NCBI GenBank assembly: GCA_900754275.1
Contig: CAAECF010000129.1
Coordinates: 1-17,701 of the forward strand
Reading direction: 5' to 3'
DNA length: 17,701 bases
Source: an uncultured Collinsella sp.
GTDB lineage: Bacteria; Actinomycetota; Coriobacteriia; Coriobacteriales; Coriobacteriaceae
The notes beneath the pieces are model-generated. The model saw only the letters and a list, made by a program, of their open reading frames with translations. It was not told the origin of the DNA and did not search any database. Shown here in pieces: positions 13,469-17,701 of the stretch. Numbering within the stretch: position 1 is the first letter of the stretch; every line of letters begins with the position of its first letter. The position numbers were made by a program, and so were the translations under genes.

Positions 13469-15895
13469 ATGAATAAGATCTTCGATAACAAGCAGGAGTT
13501 TACCGAGCTCTATCGCGATGCCGTCATGAGCATCAGCGGCAAGAGCGTCGAGGCCGCCAGCGACCTCGACCGCTTTAACGCCCTGGCCAAGCTCGTGGCC
13601 GAGAAGGCCCGCACCGTTGCCACCAAGAGTGACGCCCGTGTGACCGCCGAGGGCAAGAAGCGCGTGTACTACTTCTCGATCGAGTTTTTGATCGGCCGAC
13701 TGCTCGACAACTACCTGCTCAACTTTGGCGTGCGCGACATGGTCGCCGAGGCGCTCGACGACATGGGCTTTGACCTGTCCGTCATCGAGAACCAGGAGCC
13801 CGATCCGGCCCTGGGCAACGGTGGCCTGGGTCGTCTGGCCGCGTGCTTCTTGGATTCCATGGCAGCCGAGGGCATTGCCGGCTACGGCAACGGCATGCGC
13901 TACCGCTACGGCCTGTTTAAGCAGGAGATCGTCAACGGCAGCCAGGTCGAGGCCACCGACGAGTGGCTCACCCACGGCTATCCTTGGGAAGTCCGTCGTC
14001 AGGACAAGGCCGTGACCATTAAGTTTGGCGGCCGCGTCGAGGGCTTTGAGGAGAACGGCCGCACGTTCTACCGCACGGTAGACACGCAGGACATCCTGGC
14101 CGTCCCTTATGACATCCCCGTTGTGGGCTATGCCGGCGAAACCGTCAACAAGCTGCGCGTCTGGGCCGCCGAGCCGGTCGAGGAGCACTTTGATCTGGAG
14201 GCCTTCAACCGCGGCGACTATGCCTTGGCCGATGCCGAGCGCGCTGAGGCCGAGGCCATCAGCGCCATCCTCTACCCCAACGACGCCGGCGAGCACGGCC
14301 GTCTGCTGCGCCTGAAGCAGGAGTACCTGTTTGTTTCGGCCGGTATCTACAGCCTGCTCGACACCTTTGAGAAGGAGCACGGCGCGAACTGGGAGCTGCT
14401 GCCGCAGTTTGTGGCCATCCACACCAACGATACCCACCCCGCCATGTGCGGCCCCGAGCTCATGCGTATCCTCATCGACGAGAAGAAGCTCGAGTGGGAT
14501 GACGCCTGGAACATCGTGACGCAGGTCGTGAGCTACACCAACCACACCATCCTGCCCGAGGCCTTGGAGAAGTGGCCTATCGGCACGTTCTCCAAGCTCC
14601 TCCCCCGCGTGTACCAGATCATCGACGAGATCAGCCGTCGTTGGCACGAGTCGTTCGACACCACGAAGGAGGGCTGGCAGGAGCGTCTGCGCCAGACCGC
14701 CATCCTGTGGGACGGCGAGATTCGCATGGCCAACCTGTCTGTGATCTGCAGCCACAGCGTCAACGGCGTGGCCAAGATCCATTCCGACATCATCAAGAAC
14801 ATCGTGCTCAAGGACTTCTATGCCCTGACGCCCGAGAAGTTCAACAACAAGACCAACGGCATCTCGCACCGTCGCTTCTTTGCCGAGGCCAACCCCACCT
14901 ACGCCAAGCTCGTGACCGAGGCCATTGGCGATGGCTGGCTCAAGGACGCCTTTGAGCTGGAGAAGCTTAAAAGTTTCCAGAACGACACCGAGTTCCTGAA
15001 GGCCGTGGGTGCCTCCAAGCGCGCCAACAAGGAGCGTCTGGCCGCCTACGTCAAGGCCGAGACCGGTCTGGTTATCGACCCCAACACCGTCTTCGATGTC
15101 CAGGTAAAGCGCTTCCACGCCTATAAGCGCCAGCTCATGAACATCATGAAGGTGATGGACATCTACAACCGTCGCATTGCCGATCCCAACTTCCACGTGA
15201 CGCCGACGACCTTCATCTTTAGTGGCAAGGCTGCCTCGAGCTACACCTTTGCCAAGGAGACCATCCGCCTCATTAACTCCGTTGCCGACGTCATCAACAA
15301 CGACGCTCGCGTGAACGAGGTCATGAAGGTCTGCTTTATCCCCAACTTCCGCGTGAGCAACGCCCAACTCATCTACCCCGCCGCCGAGATCTCGGAGCAG
15401 ATCTCCACGGCCGGCAAGGAGGCCTCGGGCACGTCCAACATGAAGCTCATGATGAACGGCGCCATTACGCTGGGCACCCTCGACGGCGCCAACATCGAGA
15501 TCGCCGATCTGGCCGGCCGCGAGAACGAGGCCATCTTTGGCCTGACCGCCCCCGAGGTCGAGCAGCTCTGGGCATCCAACAGCTACTTTGCGTGGGATAC
15601 CCTCAACGGCGACCGCGAGCGTCTGGGCCGCGTGATGGACGAGCTCAAGGACAACACCTTTGCGGGTCTTTCGGACAACTTCGAGAGCATCTACAACGAG
15701 CTCATGAACAACAACGACCCCGACCTGGTCATGGCCGACTTCCGCAGCTACGTCGACGCCTGGGAGAAGCTCACGAACAGCTACGGCGACCAGGAGACCT
15801 GGAACCGCAAGGCCCTGCTCAACACCGCCTCGAGTGGCTGGTTCTCGTCCGACCGCACCATTCGTGAGTACCGCGACGAGATCTGGCACGCGTAA
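13469..15895 (+). CDS. glgP: Glycogen/alpha-glucan phosphorylase
   Basis: This 808-residue, PLP-dependent enzyme releases glucose 1-phosphate from the non-reducing ends of glycogen or maltodextrin. The length is normal for GT35. Recognisable blocks are YYFSIEFLIGRLLDNYLLN, DPALGNGGLGRLAACFLDS, GNGMRYRYGLFKQ, AIHTNDTHPAMCGPELMRIL, QVKRFHAYKRQLMNI, and EASGTSNMKLMMNGAITLGT, which holds the PLP lysine K659, followed by LDGANIEI. The ATG at 13469 has AAAGGAA ahead. It follows glgB by 94 bp and precedes glgC by 105 bp on the same strand. Placing degradation beside synthesis genes is common in bacterial glg clusters. All expected cofactor and substrate blocks are present. Confidence 0.97.
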   Translation: MNKIFDNKQEFTELYRDAVMSISGKSVEAASDLDRFNALAKLVAEKARTVATKSDARVTAEGKKRVYYFSIEFLIGRLLDNYLLNFGVRDMVAEALDDMGFDLSVIENQEPDPALGNGGLGRLAACFLDSMAAEGIAGYGNGMRYRYGLFKQEIVNGSQVEATDEWLTHGYPWEVRRQDKAVTIKFGGRVEGFEENGRTFYRTVDTQDILAVPYDIPVVGYAGETVNKLRVWAAEPVEEHFDLEAFNRGDYALADAERAEAEAISAILYPNDAGEHGRLLRLKQEYLFVSAGIYSLLDTFEKEHGANWELLPQFVAIHTNDTHPAMCGPELMRILIDEKKLEWDDAWNIVTQVVSYTNHTILPEALEKWPIGTFSKLLPRVYQIIDEISRRWHESFDTTKEGWQERLRQTAILWDGEIRMANLSVICSHSVNGVAKIHSDIIKNIVLKDFYALTPEKFNNKTNGISHRRFFAEANPTYAKLVTEAIGDGWLKDAFELEKLKSFQNDTEFLKAVGASKRANKERLAAYVKAETGLVIDPNTVFDVQVKRFHAYKRQLMNIMKVMDIYNRRIADPNFHVTPTTFIFSGKAASSYTFAKETIRLINSVADVINNDARVNEVMKVCFIPNFRVSNAQLIYPAAEISEQISTAGKEASGTSNMKLMMNGAITLGTLDGANIEIADLAGRENEAIFGLTAPEVEQLWASNSYFAWDTLNGDRERLGRVMDELKDNTFAGLSDNFESIYNELMNNNDPDLVMADFRSYVDAWEKLTNSYGDQETWNRKALLNTASSGWFSSDRTIREYRDEIWHA

Positions 15896-15930
15896 AGGCG
15901 CGCGAGCTCCCTTTGCCGCACGGCATTACT

Positions 15931-15961
15931 CGACGGGCGTGACAGTGCGCCGCGCCCGTCG
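15931..15961 (+). promoter_or_regulatory. Hairpin between glgP and glgC
   Basis: CGACGGGCG (15931-15939) and CGCCCGTCG (15953-15961) form a perfect 9-bp GC-rich stem with a 13-nt loop. There is no T run, so full termination is unlikely. It may protect the upstream mRNA, cause partial attenuation or be a processing site. Confidence 0.5.
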
Positions 15962-15981
15962 CTAATGGGTTAGGAACATCG

Positions 15982-16008
15982 ATGACAGAAGGAGAAATCG
16001 ATGAGTAA
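15982..16008 (+). promoter_or_regulatory. Eight-codon upstream ORF overlapping the glgC start
   Basis: ATG at 15982 with AGGAA 5 nt upstream opens an 8-codon frame (MTEGEIDE) whose TAA at 16006-16008 lies just inside glgC, in another frame. The region looks like a duplicated start site: GGAACATCGATGA and GGAGAAATCGATGA occur in tandem. Initiation at the first ATG could tune or couple translation of glgC. Confidence 0.4.
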
Positions 16009-17149
16009 GAAAGAATGCATCGCGATGCTCCTCGCAGGAGGACAGGGCAGCCGATTGGGGGCACTCACCCAAAAGATCGCCAAGCCGGCGGTTAGCTTTG
16101 GTGGCAAGTTCCGCATTATCGACTTTTCGCTGTCCAACTGCTCCAACTCGGGCATCGACACGGTGGGCGTTCTGACGCAGTACCGTCCCTACCTGCTGCA
16201 TGCCTACGTGGGCTCCGGCGAGGCGTGGGATCTGGACAGCCGCGACGGCGGTGTGTCGATCCTGCCGCCGTACGAGACGCAGACCGGTGGCGCATGGTAT
16301 GCGGGCACGGCCGACGCCATTACGCAGAACCTCGACTACATCAAGGCCAACGACCCCAAGTACGTCCTGATTCTTTCGGGCGATCACCTGTATCGCATGG
16401 ACTACCGCAAGATGCTCAAGACGCACATTGAGAACAACGCCGACCTCACGGTGAGCGTTATGCCCGTGCCGTGGGAGGAGGCCAGCCGCTTTGGCATCCT
16501 GACCACCGACCCCGAGGACGGCCGCATTACCAAGTTCACCGAGAAGCCCGAGAAGCCCGATTCGAACCTCGCATCCATGGGCATCTACATCTTCTCGGCC
16601 GACGTGCTGATCGAGGCGCTCGAGGAGGACGCTCTGGACCAGCGCTCGAGCCACGACTTTGGCAAGGACATCATCCCCAAGCTGCTCGGCGAGAACAAGC
16701 GCCTGTACAGCTACGAGTTCCACGGCTTCTGGAAGGACGTCGGCACCATCGCCAGCTTCCACGAGACCTCGATGGACCTGCTGGGCAACAACCCCGAGTT
16801 CGATCTGTTCGACAAGCACTTCCCCATCATGTCCAACATCACCACGCGTCCGCCGCACTACATTGGCCCGGACGGCCGCCTGGACGACTGCCTGGTCTCC
16901 AACGGCTGCAAGATCTACGGCACCGCTCGCCACTCGATCCTTTCGACCGATGTCATCATCGAGGAGCGCGCCGTGGTCGAGGACTCCGTGCTGCTGCCGG
17001 GTGCGCATGTTAAGAGTGGCGCACACATCTGCCGCGCTATTTTGGGCGAGAACTCCACGGTCGAAGAGGGCGTGAAGCTCGGCTCTGTCGATACCACCAA
17101 GGATACGGCCGTCGTTGGAAATGACGTCGTTATCGGGAAGGGGGAATGA
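16001..17149 (+). CDS. glgC: Glucose-1-phosphate adenylyltransferase (catalytic subunit)
   Basis: This 382-residue enzyme makes ADP-glucose from glucose 1-phosphate and ATP, the committed step of glycogen synthesis. The nucleotidyltransferase signature MLLAGGQGSRLGALT lies at residues 9-23, followed by KIAKPAVSFGGKFRIIDFSL. Further blocks are GGAWYAGTADAITQNLDYI, LILSGDHLYRMDY, the sugar-phosphate segment FTEKPEKPDS, SMGIYIFSADVLIEAL and FWKDVGTI. The C-terminus is a left-handed beta-helix of hexapeptide repeats (VIIEERAVVEDSVLLPGAHV...). The start at 16001 has AAGGAG 6 nt upstream. The glgD start lies 4 bp after the stop, so the two are probably translationally coupled and form a heteromeric enzyme, as known for GlgC/GlgD of other Gram-positives. 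Confidence 0.97.
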   Translation: MSKKECIAMLLAGGQGSRLGALTQKIAKPAVSFGGKFRIIDFSLSNCSNSGIDTVGVLTQYRPYLLHAYVGSGEAWDLDSRDGGVSILPPYETQTGGAWYAGTADAITQNLDYIKANDPKYVLILSGDHLYRMDYRKMLKTHIENNADLTVSVMPVPWEEASRFGILTTDPEDGRITKFTEKPEKPDSNLASMGIYIFSADVLIEALEEDALDQRSSHDFGKDIIPKLLGENKRLYSYEFHGFWKDVGTIASFHETSMDLLGNNPEFDLFDKHFPIMSNITTRPPHYIGPDGRLDDCLVSNGCKIYGTARHSILSTDVIIEERAVVEDSVLLPGAHVKSGAHICRAILGENSTVEEGVKLGSVDTTKDTAVVGNDVVIGKGE

Positions 17150-17153
17150 TCCG

Positions 17154-17701
17154 ATGATCAATCGCAAGGCCATCGGTTATATCACCGCTAACTACTCTTC
17201 GACCTACGGCAGCGTGCTTCTCAAGGACCGCCCCATTGCGTCCGTTCCATTTTTGGGCCGCTACCGCCTGATCGACTTCCCGCTGTCCAACATGATGAAT
17301 GCCGGCATTAAGACCGTCGGCGTCGTCATGCCGGGCAACTACCGCTCGCTGATCGACCACGTGGGCTCGGGCAAGGACTGGGGCCTGGACCGCAAGAAGG
17401 GCGGCCTGTTCATGGTGCCCGGCAACGCGTATGGCACCACCAAGGGCGGCATGCGCTTCCTGCTGCGCGACATCATCTCCAACAAGACCCTGTTCCAGCG
17501 CTCGGACAAGCCCTATGTTGTGATGATGGGCACCAACATCATCTTTAACATGGACCTCAACACCATCATCGAGGCGCACGAGAACTCCGGTGCCCAGATG
17601 ACCGTGGTGTACTGCAAGGCCACGCGCAACGTCGATGACGAGACCAAGCTCGAGATTAACGAGAACGGTCGCCTCACGGGCGTGAGCGCCGGCGTCGTGT
17701 A
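17154..17701 (+). CDS. glgD: GlgD, regulatory-type subunit of ADP-glucose pyrophosphorylase (partial)
   Basis: The first 182 residues of a GlgC paralogue are seen; the gene continues past the window end. The fold is recognisable (FLGRYRLIDFPLSNMMNAGI, PGNYRSLIDHVGSGKDWGLD, GGMRFLLRDIISN, YVVMMGTNIIFNMDL). The GGxGxRL pyrophosphate loop is replaced by ITANYSSTYGSVLLKDRP, and the SGDHLY block of GlgC becomes MGTNIIF. These changes fit the family's role as a catalytically poor modulator of GlgC. The ATG at 17154 lies 4 bp after the glgC stop, with the G-rich end of glgC (GGGGGAA) serving as its ribosome site. Confidence 0.92.
   Translation, partial: MINRKAIGYITANYSSTYGSVLLKDRPIASVPFLGRYRLIDFPLSNMMNAGIKTVGVVMPGNYRSLIDHVGSGKDWGLDRKKGGLFMVPGNAYGTTKGGMRFLLRDIISNKTLFQRSDKPYVVMMGTNIIFNMDLNTIIEAHENSGAQMTVVYCKATRNVDDETKLEINENGRLTGVSAGVV

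Noticed and set aside
13361..15889. Minus-strand open frame of 842 codons opposite glgP
   Set aside because: Antisense shadow of a well-supported phosphorylase gene, with the same low-complexity character.
15962..17173. Minus-strand open frame of 403 codons opposite glgC
   Set aside because: Antisense shadow of glgC, where the sense strand has clear family motifs.
1..17701. CRISPR arrays or rRNA genes
   Set aside because: No regularly spaced direct repeats and no rRNA-like sequence were seen on either strand.

Overview
The window looks like chromosomal DNA from a gut actinobacterium of the class Coriobacteriia, probably Collinsella or a close relative. This rests on the GC-rich glycogen genes, the DUF3791-like/HTH pair, the sortase-type surface-protein remnant and the style of the intergenic repeats. 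It is an inference from memory of protein families; no database was searched.

The window has two halves. Positions 1-9399 are an accessory region bracketed by two copies of a minus-strand tRNA-Ala(GGC) gene. The left copy is cut by the window edge (1-53); the right copy is complete (9324-9399). Between them, nearly everything coding reads on the minus strand: a protein with a PD-(D/E)XK-like C-terminus (421-1578), tRNA-Val(CAC) with its terminator and a possible integrase scrap, a DUF3825 protein, an XRE-type regulator with a DUF3791-like partner, a decayed gene (4335-4935), a reverse transcriptase-protease fusion (4936-6561), two more decayed genes (6706-7146 and 7127-7918, the latter a sortase-anchored surface protein), and a DUF1828/DUF1829 protein (8189-8965). 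Codon use is more AT-rich in the RT and DUF1828/1829 genes than in the glycogen genes, as expected of acquired DNA.

The most interesting locus is the reverse transcriptase. It carries the two retron hallmarks (NAxxH and VTG) and the YADD active site, and is fused to a trypsin-like serine protease with a visible His/Asp/Ser triad. Just upstream, a perfect 11-bp inverted repeat encloses 86 nt. The first arm begins 7 nt after an extended -10 box and is soon followed by TTAGC. The second arm ends 19 nt before the RT start codon. This is the layout of a retron a1-msr-msd-a2 RNA, although it is very short and has no obvious long msd hairpin. The likely system is a single-protein anti-phage retron in which the protease is the effector.

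Positions 9400-17701 are ordinary chromosome. A minus-strand pair encodes a HAD-family phosphatase and thiamine pyrophosphokinase. Divergent from it, glgB, glgP, glgC and glgD (cut by the window end) run on the plus strand and cover ADP-glucose formation, branching and phosphorolysis of glycogen; no glycogen synthase gene is in view. Between the two units lies a cluster of GGTAAAAC/GTTTTACC sites, two of which straddle the -35 box of the phosphatase promoter. GlgB carries an unusual Lys/Ala-rich tail.
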